Below, in pieces: positions 1 to 9,070 of a stretch of 64,000 bases of DNA. A program made the translations under genes and the position numbers. The notes beneath the pieces were generated by a model. It was not told the DNA's origin and made no database searches. It saw only the letters and a list, made by a program, of their open reading frames with translations. Every line of letters begins with the position of its first letter. Position 1 is the stretch's first letter. The DNA lies in the NCBI GenBank assembly GCA_018830485.1, contig JAHJRQ010000010.1:1-64000 (forward strand). Reading direction: 5' to 3'. The stretch comes from Pseudomonadota bacterium (GTDB lineage: Bacteria; Desulfobacterota; Desulfobulbia; Desulfobulbales; Desulfurivibrionaceae).

Positions 1-39
1 GCTAAAAATAGTCGGGGTATTATCTGTCTACCTGACACC

Positions 40-198
40 ATGGAGCATTACAAGCAATTTATTCTTTCAAGACGGTTGGTTACAGAAAAAAAGGCCCCTT
101 ATTTCCTGGCATGGGTGAAGAGGTTTGTGGCCTTTCATGGTTTGAGCGCCGAATCGCTCCCGCTTGTTAATGAGCCGAAACGAATTCCGGGGACATAA
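40..198 (+). pseudogene. integron-integrase-like N-terminal fragment
   Basis: This 52-codon frame opens at ATG 40 and stops at 196-198. Its product (MEHYKQFILSRRLVTEKKAP..., then YFLAWVKRFVAFHG) resembles the N-terminal SAM-like DNA-binding segment of integron-type tyrosine recombinases. No catalytic domain with its R, H, R and Y residues follows. The last codons, encoding KRIPGT, run through the motif AATTCCGGGGA, so the gene seems to have been cut and joined to that sequence. I read it as a remnant. The family assignment is from memory of integrase N-termini and is only moderately sure. Confidence 0.4.
183..193. repeat. left copy of 11-bp direct repeat AATTCCGGGGA
   Basis: The same 11 bases recur at 948-958, bracketing the toxin-antitoxin pair. 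The longer context (AATTCCGGGGACATAATAC) resembles sequence I associate with REP-associated transposase neighbourhoods. That link is from memory and unproven. Confidence 0.5.
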
Positions 199-223
199 TA
201 CCTATTCCCTCTTCCTGCCCCTG

Positions 224-245
224 TTTTTCTGAAAATACAGAAAAA
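224..245 (-). terminator. weak hairpin after vapC
   Basis: An 8-bp perfect stem (TTTTTCTG / CAGAAAAA) with a 6-nt loop lies just past the toxin stop codon. The stem is AT-rich, so it is at best a weak terminator. Confidence 0.35.
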
Positions 246-252
246 TGGAGCC

Positions 253-648
253 TTACCAAACCGTTTTAAGATGGGGATAACTGCGCAGCTTATCGTCCTT
301 GGTCACCAACGCCGCTCCCAGTGATAAGGCGGTGGCCGCGATGATCCGGTCGGCCGGGTCGGCGTGCGGGAAGTCCGGCAGCCGAACGGATTCGACGGCA
401 ATGGCGTTGCTCACCGGGACGAAGGCAAGAAACGGCAAGGCTTCGCAGCGGCAGAGCCAGTCGCGCACATCCACGGCAAGACGCAAACGCCCCCGCTCCA
501 CCAGCATGGCTATCTCCCAGGAACTGATGCAGGATACATGGATCGATCTTGAGGTTATCGCAGCATCAATCGCCTTTTTCGCCGGTTTGCTCAGGGTTGC
601 CGTACCATTAACCCACCAAAGCAGAACGTGCGTATCAAGGACGATCAC
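253..648 (-). CDS. VapC-family PIN-domain toxin
   Basis: The product is a PIN-domain ribonuclease of about 131 residues, the usual VapC length. It starts VIVLDTHVLLWW, which carries the first catalytic aspartate. It has a central SSWEIAML motif with the second acidic residue and a C-terminal DPADRIIAATAL motif with the remaining acidic residues. I chose GTG 648 because it overlaps the antitoxin stop as GTGA, typical of coupled translation; an ATG at 663 is possible. Family knowledge says the toxin cleaves RNA (often initiator tRNA or rRNA) and is held inactive by the upstream antitoxin. No damage is visible in the frame. Confidence 0.9.
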   Translation of the reverse strand: MIVLDTHVLLWWVNGTATLSKPAKKAIDAAITSRSIHVSCISSWEIAMLVERGRLRLAVDVRDWLCRCEALPFLAFVPVSNAIAVESVRLPDFPHADPADRIIAATALSLGAALVTKDDKLRSYPHLKTVW

Positions 649-878
649 TTCAGCGCCTCCCAATCCTCCTCACCTACCGGCTCCAGAGGAGCGTCATATT
701 TCAAGACGGTATTGCGCAGACCCCGGAAACACTCCTCCGGATCCTCGACAAAAGGGATAACCTTGAGGACCGGACGGCCATGATCGGTAATGATCAACTC
801 CTCGCCGGTCTGCTCGATCTTGCGGAAATACTCCAACGAATGGGGCTTGAACTGGGATTTTGACACGGCTTGCGGCAT
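645..878 (-). CDS. Phd/YefM-type antitoxin
   Basis: This 77-aa protein lies directly upstream of the PIN toxin and shares a 4-base overlap with it. The segment LIITDHGRPVLKVIPF matches the Phd/YefM fold, in which the N-terminal half forms the DNA-binding dimer and the C-terminal tail wraps the toxin. A ribosome-binding site (AGAGGTG) precedes ATG 878. A perfect palindrome 15 bp upstream is the likely site where the antitoxin, alone or with the toxin, represses its own operon. Confidence 0.88.
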   Translation of the reverse strand: MPQAVSKSQFKPHSLEYFRKIEQTGEELIITDHGRPVLKVIPFVEDPEECFRGLRNTVLKYDAPLEPVGEEDWEALK

Positions 879-892
879 GGATCACCTCTCTT

Positions 893-924
893 GTATTATG
901 ACCATAGTATCATGGTCATAATAC
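893..924. promoter_or_regulatory. palindromic operator of the toxin-antitoxin operon
   Basis: Perfect 13-bp arms (GTATTATGACCAT at 893-905 and its reverse complement at 912-924) flank a 6-bp centre. The site lies immediately before the antitoxin start, where Phd-type autoregulators bind. Confidence 0.7.
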
Positions 925-947
925 ACATACAAGGAAAACTAATGCAC

Positions 948-958
948 AATTCCGGGGA
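948..958. repeat. right copy of 11-bp direct repeat AATTCCGGGGA
   Basis: This matches 183-193 exactly, 765 bp away and in the same orientation. It marks the right edge of the stretch holding the toxin-antitoxin pair. Confidence 0.5.
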
Positions 959-1243
959 GATCAATCTGCTCCGGTGCGGGAGGCACTCCTGAACCATCCT
1001 TGCGGCGGCTCAATCTCCCGATATTCACGTGGATGTTCCCAGAAGTCCACGGAGAGCTTTCCCCATCCATGGCATGGGCATAGCACCCCTAACGGCTGCC
1101 GACTTGCTTTGCTTTGAGTGCGTTCGTGGCGGGGAAAGCAAGTTTGTTCCGGACACGCAAGGTCTTCGGATAATGGCAGATCGCAGGCAGACGCGGCGAG
1201 AAAACCTAAGGCAAAGAAGATGGTGTGCAAAACAGTTCCAGGT
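959..1243. other. 285-bp spacer with no supported gene
   Basis: Short overlapping frames exist on both strands, but none has a recognisable motif and a convincing ribosome-binding site together. The longest, on the minus strand from 1275, would overlap the 3' end of cheZ. I see no clear terminator. Confidence 0.5.
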
Positions 1244-1879
1244 TCAGAAGCCGAACTCGGCCAGAAGATCATCAACCAGGTCCTGCTTCAAGGAAGAAGG
1301 CGCGCTGGGGGCATGAACCCCCCGCAACAATTCCTTCTTTTTCTGTATGTTTTCAAGGGAACCATCTTTCTTGATGTTGAGAATTAGCAGAACTTCAAGG
1401 AGCCAGTCTCGGATCTGATTGAGATCAACGATGATTTTCTCCATCTTCTGCCGGGCAACATCCTGATACGACTGGGAGGCAATGATATCGTACATGGCGG
1501 CCTTCATTTCGGTGACAACCGCCTTGGCCCGGGCGTCATTCCCGCCTGTCTGGCGGAGCATGTTCTCAAGCTCTTCGATCTGCAGGATAATCCTGTCGGA
1601 TTTATCAAGAACCGCACTGGTGGATTGCTCCATGAGCTGCACCACATCCAGGGCATGGCTCAGCACGAAAGGCGCCTGTTCGCCCGCACTGGCCAGGGGG
1701 ACCTGCACGGTCTTCATGTTGACCAGCATGGTGTTTATTCTCTTGGTCAACATCGAAAGCACGCCCTCGGCGTCAACCTCCGGGATCTCTCCCTTGTAAT
1801 CACCCCGCAAAAAAGAATCGGTGATCTCCACCAGGGAGGCGATGCTTTTTTCCAAGTGTGAATCATTGACCTTTGCCAT
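1244..1879 (-). CDS. cheZ: CheZ-type CheY-P phosphatase
   Basis: The 211-aa product is largely alpha-helical. It holds the CheZ catalytic segment SQSYQDVARQKMEKII, with Asp140 and Gln144 in the DxxxQ arrangement that aligns with E. coli Asp143 and Gln147. Its last residues, QDLVDDLLAEFGF, match the C-terminal CheY-binding peptide. It should speed dephosphorylation of CheY-P and reset flagellar switching. The start at 1879 is preferred over 1906 because AAGGGA sits 6 bases before it. No other chemotaxis or flagellar gene lies nearby, so it is an orphan here. Confidence 0.85.
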   Translation of the reverse strand: MAKVNDSHLEKSIASLVEITDSFLRGDYKGEIPEVDAEGVLSMLTKRINTMLVNMKTVQVPLASAGEQAPFVLSHALDVVQLMEQSTSAVLDKSDRIILQIEELENMLRQTGGNDARAKAVVTEMKAAMYDIIASQSYQDVARQKMEKIIVDLNQIRDWLLEVLLILNIKKDGSLENIQKKKELLRGVHAPSAPSSLKQDLVDDLLAEFGF

Positions 1880-2068
1880 GTTGTTCCCTTTTTGCTGACT
1901 GATCATCCCATGAAACGTTCAAGGCAACTCCCTGAGCGGCCAAGGGCTTTTTGCTTCCTTGTGCGACGATTTAACACTAAAACCCTACCGAAAGATCACG
2001 GGAAAAGCAACTGAAATGGTTGATTTTTCACAAAAACCACCACACAATCCCCCTTCAGCGGCAGCAGC

Positions 2069-3805
2069 CTATCGGTAGCGGGAAGCCGTGGCATAAAACC
2101 GTTCTTTGGCGGCATACATTTGCCTGTCGGCCTCCTTGGCCAGAGCTTCGGGAGGATGCTTGTCGGTTGCAGCCTTGCCCAGACTGACCGTGACCGGAAA
2201 TTCGCTCCCGTCCGGCAAGGGAAGGGTGAGGCTGGAAAAAACCCGGGTTTGCAGCCTTTCGATAAAATACCCCGCGTCCTCGTCCGCGCTGTTGTTGAGC
2301 AAAACAATGAATTCATCACCGCCGGTCCGCGCCGCGATATCGGTATTGCGCAGGGTGCTCCGCAGGGCCTCGGCAACCGCAACGATCAGCCGGTCCCCGG
2401 TTTCATGGCCGTATTGATCATTGATTTTCTTCAACTGGTTGACATCCCCCAGCACCAGGGCATGATGGATTCCGTATCCATGAAACTTTTCCTGCGCCTC
2501 TTCCAGGGACTGGGTCAGATAGCCGCGGTTGAAGAGGCCGGTCAGGGCATCCTTGTTCGCCTTTTCCTCAAGCTGCCGCAGCAGGAGCTGGTTCTGGAAA
2601 TAGGCGCCCAACGGTTCGGTGACCAGGCGGAGAATGCCCAGCGCCTCTTGGTTGATGCTTCCTTCCAGCAACACCAGCCCCACCCTCTGCCCCTGGGCTC
2701 CCATGAGGGGAATCTGCGTGCTGTTCGGCCAAGGGAGAACCGTGTCGGCGAGAAGCCGGTCGGACTTGAATCGTTGCTGATCCCGGGACATGCAAGCCTT
2801 GGTCACGGTCTTCCACTCCTCGGTGGTCATCCCGCTCTGATGGGAAAGCCAGATATTTCCTGCCCGGATGTCGTTGATTATAAGGCCGGCCGCACCGGCA
2901 TGGAGATCCGGCAGGATCGCGTCGAGAAAATAGCCGGCCACCTCTTTGATCCCGGCCTCCTTCTGCATGTAGATACCGAAATCCACGAGAAGAGAGAGGA
3001 CCTTGTTCTTGCTTGCGATCTCTTCACGCTGCCCGCGAATCTGACCGATCAACTCGACCTGACGGGTAATATCCCGAAAGAGCAGCAACCCGCCTTTGCC
3101 GTTGGGGGCGACGGAAAATATTTCCGTGTAGACCCGCCCCCCTGTTTCGTGGCTTTTTTTCTGCCCGTTGGCCTCGCTGAAACCGCGTTGGGCAGGGCAG
3201 TCAGGGCAGGGGACGCTGTTGCCGAACAGAGAATAGCAATGGGCTGCCATTTGCCGGGGAAACAGGTCATGAACCGCCTTGTTCTGCCGCTGCACCAAAA
3301 AATTCTCGTCCACGGCGAGCAGGGCTTCCGGAAGGTTGTCCATGATCTGGGTGAGAAACTGCTGCTCTTCCTGGTTCAACCGCCGCCGGCGTTCGAGGAG
3401 GATGTTCTTGGCCTGCAATTCCTTGCGGTCAAGATCGCTGCGCCTGAGAAGGCTGATCTCCTGGGAAACATCGTGGAGTGTGAGCAGGCATTGTCCCTGC
3501 CAGACCTGACAGAATATCTTCAGGTAGATATCGCCCTCATGCGCCTTGAGGGTAACCGCCTGGCGCTTGCCCTCAAGGCCGGCTCTCTCGACCGGACATC
3601 CTTCGCACCGCGCCTCGCTGCAGAACAAGGCCTTATGGCAGGGCTGCCCGATCGCCTCCAGCCCCGCTCGGCTAAAAAAATCCTGGGCAACGCTGTTGGC
3701 AAAAGTGACCGAACATCCTCCATTGCAAAGCAAAACCCCTGTTTGCACAGCATGGAGAAGCTCTTGAATCTCCGTATCCGGTGAGAAAAAATCCGTTTTT
3801 TCCAT
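2069..3805 (-). CDS. PAS/GAF-like diguanylate cyclase (GGDEF)
   Basis: The product is a cytoplasmic signalling protein of about 578 residues with no evident membrane helix. Two PAS-like sensor segments fill the N-terminal half; each contains a cysteine cluster (CSEARCEGC and CPDC) that could bind a metal or cofactor. A GAF-like region follows, then a C-terminal GGDEF domain with the active motif TGGDEF. An RNTD inhibitory site lies five residues before GGDEF, so product inhibition by c-di-GMP is expected. The reaction is two GTP to c-di-GMP. ATG 3805 is favoured because the sensor region begins there; an upstream start at 3865 is possible. Confidence 0.88.
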   Translation of the reverse strand: MEKTDFFSPDTEIQELLHAVQTGVLLCNGGCSVTFANSVAQDFFSRAGLEAIGQPCHKALFCSEARCEGCPVERAGLEGKRQAVTLKAHEGDIYLKIFCQVWQGQCLLTLHDVSQEISLLRRSDLDRKELQAKNILLERRRRLNQEEQQFLTQIMDNLPEALLAVDENFLVQRQNKAVHDLFPRQMAAHCYSLFGNSVPCPDCPAQRGFSEANGQKKSHETGGRVYTEIFSVAPNGKGGLLLFRDITRQVELIGQIRGQREEIASKNKVLSLLVDFGIYMQKEAGIKEVAGYFLDAILPDLHAGAAGLIINDIRAGNIWLSHQSGMTTEEWKTVTKACMSRDQQRFKSDRLLADTVLPWPNSTQIPLMGAQGQRVGLVLLEGSINQEALGILRLVTEPLGAYFQNQLLLRQLEEKANKDALTGLFNRGYLTQSLEEAQEKFHGYGIHHALVLGDVNQLKKINDQYGHETGDRLIVAVAEALRSTLRNTDIAARTGGDEFIVLLNNSADEDAGYFIERLQTRVFSSLTLPLPDGSEFPVTVSLGKAATDKHPPEALAKEADRQMYAAKERFYATASRYR

Positions 3806-3936
3806 ATATGGCGGCTTATCCTGACAGGGGGCAGATCTCGACCAAACGATTTCGCAACCTAGCAATAAAACGGTTTTTTTTCACACCCAAAATATTCTGC
3901 CCAAAAAAATACAGAGAAGTAAGTAGCAGCGAGCAT

Positions 3937-6900
3937 TCAACAGAGCTGGTCAATCTCCTGCCATTTCTTTTCAAGGCGCTTGGCGGAAACCGGCACGGCT
4001 GTCCCCAGCTCTTGGGCAAACAGGGAAACCTTGAACTCCTCGATCATCTCCTGGTATTCATGCAGCCGTTCCAACAGGGCGCCGGAGAGATCATTGCCCG
4101 CGGCGGCCGCGGCATAACGCTCCTCATGGATTGCCACCTGCTGCGCCTTGAGCGCATCCTTGCCCGGGGAAAGCCGAGCCCGCTCAAGCCGGATACGCAG
4201 GGCTTTCAAATACCGGCACATGGCCGGCAGCCTGGAAAGGGGCGTTTCCCGCAAAAAATCAGCAGGCACAATCCGCGCCACTTGCCGTCGGTAGTCGGCA
4301 AGCCGAGCCTCCTCTCCGCTTACCAAACCGCCCTTGCCGGAAAGCCTGGCAATCGCGTCCAGGGTTGTTCGCCGCTCCTGCAATACCTGGTCGACCGCCG
4401 CAAAGATTTCCCGGCAGAGAGGGGAAAGCCCCTGTCGCCGCACCTCTTCGATCTTGGCGGCGAATTGCCCGGCAGAGGGCGGCAGGCCGTCACGAATGTC
4501 AAACACCGTATACACAACAAAATTCCAGACATCATGATTGATCTGCTCGTGGGTGCCCAATCCTTCATACAACGCCCAATGCGAGCGAGGAATAGCCAGA
4601 TCCTTGCGCAAGGATTTGAACTGGAGCGCAAACTCCTTGGAATACAAAGACAGCAGCGCCAGCCTGGTGCTTTGCCGCGCTTCGTTTTCCTGAACAAAAA
4701 GACGCTGCCCCAAACCCTCTTGCTCATTATAGCACAGACCGGGATAAACATAGCCCTGTAATGTCCCGTTAACCCCTGGAACCGGCAGGGATGCCGGCGT
4801 CTGGCCCAACTGGGCCGGAGTGAGATTTTTTTGTTCCCAACGCGCCTTCAGCCCGGCCATTTGCCCGGAACCAAATGCCTGGGTCTGCCCCGTTGCCCCG
4901 CTTTTCAAGGCGCTCAACTCCCTGGTCGCGCTGACGATCTTCCCCTGCCCATCCAGCAGGCAGAAGCGGAATCTGAGGTGGGGCGGCAGATCGGCCAGGG
5001 GCCAGTCCCGGGCGGCAATGCGCAGCTTGAAAGAGTCGGCGATCACCTGTTCCAAGGCCCGGTACAATGAGCCCCGGCCAAAGGGCAGATCCCGGACAAT
5101 CTCCGCCGCGGTCTGGGGAATGGGCACCAGTTGCTTGCGCAGCCCCTTTGGCAGCCCCTTGAGCAGGAAAACCACCTTTTCCGTCAGCATGCCCGGCACC
5201 AGCCATTCAAAAAGATCAGCGCGCAGATGCGGCGCCAGACTGAGGGGAATCCCGGCCGTCACTCCGTCGTCCTCCTCCCCGGGGGAAAAGCGGTAAGAAA
5301 GCGCCAGCTCACACTCGCCAGCAGGCAAGGTTACAGGAAACTGCTCCAGCACTCCAGCCTCGGGCAATTGCCTCCGGACATCATCGGCGGTCATAACCAG
5401 GAGTGCTTGAGCGCCTGGATTTTTCAGCCACTGATTCAGGCTTCGCTGATCGCGGACCTCCGGGCCAAGGCGCTCCTCGTAAAATTCACAAAGGGTCTGG
5501 TCATCCACCATGATGGTGCGCAACCGCAGCCGGTCTTCCATCTCCTGCAGCTCCGCCACCAACGCCATGTTCGCGGCAAGAAAGGGGTATTCCCCCTTCA
5601 GTTCCCCCTCCACGAGGGCGGACTGGATAAAAATCCGCCGCGCCTCCTCCGGCTTGATCAAGCCGAAATTCACCTTGCGCCTCGGCACGATAACCAGCCC
5701 GAAAAGGCTGATCTTGGCAAAGGCAACCACCTGGCCCCGCCCCTTTTCCCAATGGGGTTCGGAATACGACGAGCGGCACAGTTCCCCGGCCAGGGGCTCG
5801 ATCCACTCGGGGTTGATCTCGGCCACGGTGCGGGCATACAGGCGCGAGGTCTCCACCATTTCGGCGGCCATGAGCCAGTCCCCGGTCTTGCCGTATTGGC
5901 TGGAGCCGGGAAAGATCATGACCTCCCTGCCTCCCCCGGTCTGATAGAGATTCTTCTCCTTCTTCACCGCGATGTTCCTGAGGTTGCCGCTCAAGATCGC
6001 GCGATGGATGGCCTCGGGCGAGGCGGGCTGGGTGTTTAGGACAAATCCGGGCTCCTCGCCAAGTACCTGACAGATCTGCTCGTGGATATCGCGCCATTCG
6101 CGCATCCGCAAAAAGGAGAGATAATGACTGACGCAGAACTTGCGCATCCGGGAAAGGCTGTGCAGCGTGTCAAAGGTGGAGTGGTACCCGTCCCAGAGGG
6201 CGAGGAAAAAAAGAAAATCCGAGGGAACCTTGGTGAAACGGGCATGGGCCGCATCCGCTGCCGCCTCCTTGTCCGCGGGCCGAACCCGCGGGTCCTGGAT
6301 ACTCAACCCCGCGGCAATGATTGTCACCTCCCGCAAAGCGTTGTGGTCCCGGGCCTCGATGATCATCCGGGAGATCCTCGGGTCCAGGGGCAGACGGGCC
6401 ATGAGCCTGCCGTGCGCGGTAAGGCGGTGCCTGCGGTCCAGGGCGCCGAGCTCGGTGAGCAGTCCATAGCCGTCCTGGATGGCCCGGCCCGAAGGCGAAT
6501 CGAGGAATGGGAACTTGGCCGGCTCACCCAACTTGAGACTGATCATCCGCAGGATGACCTCGGCCAGATTGGTCCGCAAAATTTCAGGCGGGGTGTATTC
6601 GGGCCGGTTGGCGTAATCCTCCTCGCTGTATAGACGGACGCAGACCCCCGGCCCCACCCTGCCGCAGCGGCCCTTGCGCTGGTCGCAGCTCGCACGGGAA
6701 ACAGCAACGATGGGCAGCTTGCTGGTCCGGGCCCGGACGTTGTAGCTCGCCATGCGGGCCAGGCCGGTATCCACCACATAGCGGATGCCGGGCACGGTGA
6801 TGGAGGTTTCGGCCACGTTGGTGGCCACCACGATCTTCCGTCCTTTCACCGGCTGGAAGATCTTCTTCTGGTCGCCAGGAGAGAGCCTGCCGAACAAGGG

Positions 6901-7683
6901 CAAGACCACGGGCGCGGCGTGGCGCCGGCCAAGCCTGGCGTGCAGCGATACCACGGTTTCCAGAATATCCCGCTCGGTGGGCATGAAGACCAGGATATCC
7001 CCCTCCCCTTCCTGCTGGTGCAAGGCGCAGACCGCTTCCACCGCCTGATCCACATAGCTCTGCTCTCCTTCCTCCTCCTTGGCCGGGTCCAGGGGCTGGT
7101 AGCGGACCTCCACCGGATAGGTCCGTCCTGAAACCTCGATCACCGGGGCATTGGAGAAATGCTTGGCAAACCGGGCCGTGTCGATGGTGGCCGAGGTAAT
7201 CAGCAGGGTGAGATCCGGGCGGCGGGCCAGAAGCTGCTTCAGCAGGCCGAGGAGGAAATCGATATTAAGGCTCCGCTCGTGGGCCTCGTCGATGATGATG
7301 GTATCGTAGGCGGAAAGATTCCGGTCGTGGTGCGCCTCGGCCAGCAGGATGCCATCGGTCATGAATTTGAGGCGGGTATTCCGGCTGGTCTGGTCCTTGA
7401 ACCGGATCTTGTAGCCGGCCAAGCCCCCATGGACTCCCATCTCCTCGGCAACCCGCTCGGACACGGTAATGGCCGCAATCCGCCTGGGCTGGGTGCAGCC
7501 GATCCTTTTTTGCCTGCCGCGCCCGGCCTCAAGGCACATCTTGGGCAACTGGGTAGTCTTGCCGGATCCGGTGTCCCCGGCAACCACCACCACCTGACTT
7601 GCGCGGATCGCCGCGATGATTTCCTGCCGGTGCGCCACGATGGGCAGTTCCGCCGGATACTGAATGTTCCTTTCCTGTTCCAT
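3937..7683 (-). CDS. hrpA: DEAH-box ATP-dependent RNA helicase HrpA
   Basis: At 1248 residues this is close to E. coli HrpA. The helicase core is complete: Walker A GDTGSGKTT at about 36-44, CTQPRR, DEAH at 132-135 followed by ERS, LLITSAT, and motif VI near QRKGRCGRVGPG. Helicase-associated and OB-fold regions and the long HrpA-specific C-terminal extension follow. The family unwinds or remodels RNA and in E. coli helps rescue collided ribosomes and process some mRNAs. The gene stands alone, divergent from the actin-like gene, with 295 bp between them. No frame damage is visible. Confidence 0.93.
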   Translation of the reverse strand: MEQERNIQYPAELPIVAHRQEIIAAIRASQVVVVAGDTGSGKTTQLPKMCLEAGRGRQKRIGCTQPRRIAAITVSERVAEEMGVHGGLAGYKIRFKDQTSRNTRLKFMTDGILLAEAHHDRNLSAYDTIIIDEAHERSLNIDFLLGLLKQLLARRPDLTLLITSATIDTARFAKHFSNAPVIEVSGRTYPVEVRYQPLDPAKEEEGEQSYVDQAVEAVCALHQQEGEGDILVFMPTERDILETVVSLHARLGRRHAAPVVLPLFGRLSPGDQKKIFQPVKGRKIVVATNVAETSITVPGIRYVVDTGLARMASYNVRARTSKLPIVAVSRASCDQRKGRCGRVGPGVCVRLYSEEDYANRPEYTPPEILRTNLAEVILRMISLKLGEPAKFPFLDSPSGRAIQDGYGLLTELGALDRRHRLTAHGRLMARLPLDPRISRMIIEARDHNALREVTIIAAGLSIQDPRVRPADKEAAADAAHARFTKVPSDFLFFLALWDGYHSTFDTLHSLSRMRKFCVSHYLSFLRMREWRDIHEQICQVLGEEPGFVLNTQPASPEAIHRAILSGNLRNIAVKKEKNLYQTGGGREVMIFPGSSQYGKTGDWLMAAEMVETSRLYARTVAEINPEWIEPLAGELCRSSYSEPHWEKGRGQVVAFAKISLFGLVIVPRRKVNFGLIKPEEARRIFIQSALVEGELKGEYPFLAANMALVAELQEMEDRLRLRTIMVDDQTLCEFYEERLGPEVRDQRSLNQWLKNPGAQALLVMTADDVRRQLPEAGVLEQFPVTLPAGECELALSYRFSPGEEDDGVTAGIPLSLAPHLRADLFEWLVPGMLTEKVVFLLKGLPKGLRKQLVPIPQTAAEIVRDLPFGRGSLYRALEQVIADSFKLRIAARDWPLADLPPHLRFRFCLLDGQGKIVSATRELSALKSGATGQTQAFGSGQMAGLKARWEQKNLTPAQLGQTPASLPVPGVNGTLQGYVYPGLCYNEQEGLGQRLFVQENEARQSTRLALLSLYSKEFALQFKSLRKDLAIPRSHWALYEGLGTHEQINHDVWNFVVYTVFDIRDGLPPSAGQFAAKIEEVRRQGLSPLCREIFAAVDQVLQERRTTLDAIARLSGKGGLVSGEEARLADYRRQVARIVPADFLRETPLSRLPAMCRYLKALRIRLERARLSPGKDALKAQQVAIHEERYAAAAAGNDLSGALLERLHEYQEMIEEFKVSLFAQELGTAVPVSAKRLEKKWQEIDQLC

Positions 7684-7978
7684 GCGTATGGAGAGCCTGT
7701 TCCCAAGAAGATGGCCGGAAAATACACAACCGGCTGCACCTCTGATCCGCCATGCGGAAGATATTTTTTATAATTTCTTCAAGAAGAATGCTGAACCAGT
7801 CGAAAATAATGTAGAATTTTTACAGTGAGATAAGTACAATAATACCAATTTTCCTGGAAAACCGCAGGAAAGAACGCAACAACAGGCAGAAAAAACATCG
7901 GCGGCACGCAGGCGGCAGGCTATGGGGCAGGCACACCACTCTCAGACGGGGAAGAGAGGACCAAGGAGGAGCATACGA
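7684..7978. other. divergent intergenic region, hrpA / actin-like gene
   Basis: This 295-bp spacer must hold the promoters of both flanking genes. It is AT-rich around 7760-7850, but I cannot point to a clear -35/-10 pair. A strong ribosome-binding site (AAGGAGGAG) ends the region ahead of ATG 7979. Confidence 0.5.
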
Positions 7979-9064
7979 ATGACGGACGAAATGGGAAACA
8001 TTGACAATGCCATTGAAGCATCGCAGAAAACCGTGGTCTCCCGTGAAAAGGAAACCGGCGAGGATGCCGAGCGCCCCAAGGGCCCGGTAGGCCTCGACAT
8101 CGGCACCAGCCATATTGTCATGGCCCAGAACAAGGGCAAGAACATCCACACCATCAAGCAGCTCAATGCATTTTTCACCATCCCCTATTCAAAATTCACC
8201 AAGAAGATTCTGGTGGACAACGAGGTAACCTTCTTTGAAAAGGGTGACATGTTTTACATCCTCGGCTATTCCGCCGAGAATTTCGCCAACATGTTCAACA
8301 CCAACACCCGGCGCACCATGGAAAAAGGGTTGCTCTCCGCCCGCGAGGACGAAGGCATCAACGTGCTCCAGGCCATCATCGGCACCCTGATCAAGCGGCC
8401 CAAGAATCCGGGCGAGGTCATCTGCTTCAGTATGCCGGGCACCCCGGTGGACAGCGGCCAGTCCGTGGTGTACCACGAATCCATCATCAAGATGTACCTG
8501 GCCACCCTGGGCTACAACCCCATCTCCATCAACGAGGGTCTGGCCACGGTCATGGCCGAACTGGCGGAAGACAACTTCACCGGCATCGGCATCAGCATGG
8601 GCGGCGGCATGTGCAACATCTGCCTGGCCTATCTCTCCGTGCCAGTCATCACCTACAGCATCCAGAAGGGCGGCGACTACATCGACCAGATGGTCGGCAT
8701 CTCTGTGGGCGAACCGGCCACCAAGGTCAAGACCATCAAGGAAAGCACCTTCCGGCTGGCAAAACCCCCGAAGAACCGGGTTGAAACCGCCCTGCAGATC
8801 TATTACGACGACCTGATCCACACCCTGCTCCACAGTCTGCAGGATGTGCTGCACTCTTCCGACAAGATTCCCAAGATCGCCAAGCCCATCCCCATCGTGC
8901 TGGCAGGCGGCACCGCCCTGCCCACCGGTTTCAAGGAGCACTTCGAAAAGGCGTTGAAGGATTTCAACCTGCCCATCGAGATTTCCGAGGTCAGGATTGC
9001 CGAAGACCCCCTCAACACCACGGCCAAAGGCGCCATGGTCATGGCGCTTTCCGAAGAAATCTAA
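7979..9064 (+). CDS. actin/Hsp70-fold ATPase, MreB/FtsA-like, function unknown
   Basis: The 361-aa product has the three nucleotide-binding signatures of the actin superfamily: phosphate-1 VGLDIGTSHIVMA (about 37-49), phosphate-2 GIGISMGGGMCNI (about 202-214) and the adenosine motif VLAGGTALPTGF (about 307-318). A charged 30-residue N-terminal tail precedes the fold. There is no signal peptide or amphipathic FtsA-type C-terminal helix, so it is probably a cytosolic filament former. The start follows AAGGAGGAG. No mreC/D, ftsZ or parR neighbour is present, so it is an orphan. It is not clearly MreB, ParM, MamK or FtsA. Confidence 0.75.
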   Translation: MTDEMGNIDNAIEASQKTVVSREKETGEDAERPKGPVGLDIGTSHIVMAQNKGKNIHTIKQLNAFFTIPYSKFTKKILVDNEVTFFEKGDMFYILGYSAENFANMFNTNTRRTMEKGLLSAREDEGINVLQAIIGTLIKRPKNPGEVICFSMPGTPVDSGQSVVYHESIIKMYLATLGYNPISINEGLATVMAELAEDNFTGIGISMGGGMCNICLAYLSVPVITYSIQKGGDYIDQMVGISVGEPATKVKTIKESTFRLAKPPKNRVETALQIYYDDLIHTLLHSLQDVLHSSDKIPKIAKPIPIVLAGGTALPTGFKEHFEKALKDFNLPIEISEVRIAEDPLNTTAKGAMVMALSEEI

Positions 9065-9070
9065 CGGAAT

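Noticed and set aside
961-1275. Minus-strand frame with a hydrophobic start next to cheZ
   Set aside because: It overlaps the cheZ 3' end, lacks a convincing ribosome-binding site or lipobox, and its sequence shows no known motif.
2120-3784. 554-codon plus-strand frame opposite the GGDEF gene
   Set aside because: The minus strand has PAS and GGDEF motifs. The plus frame has none and no ribosome-binding site.
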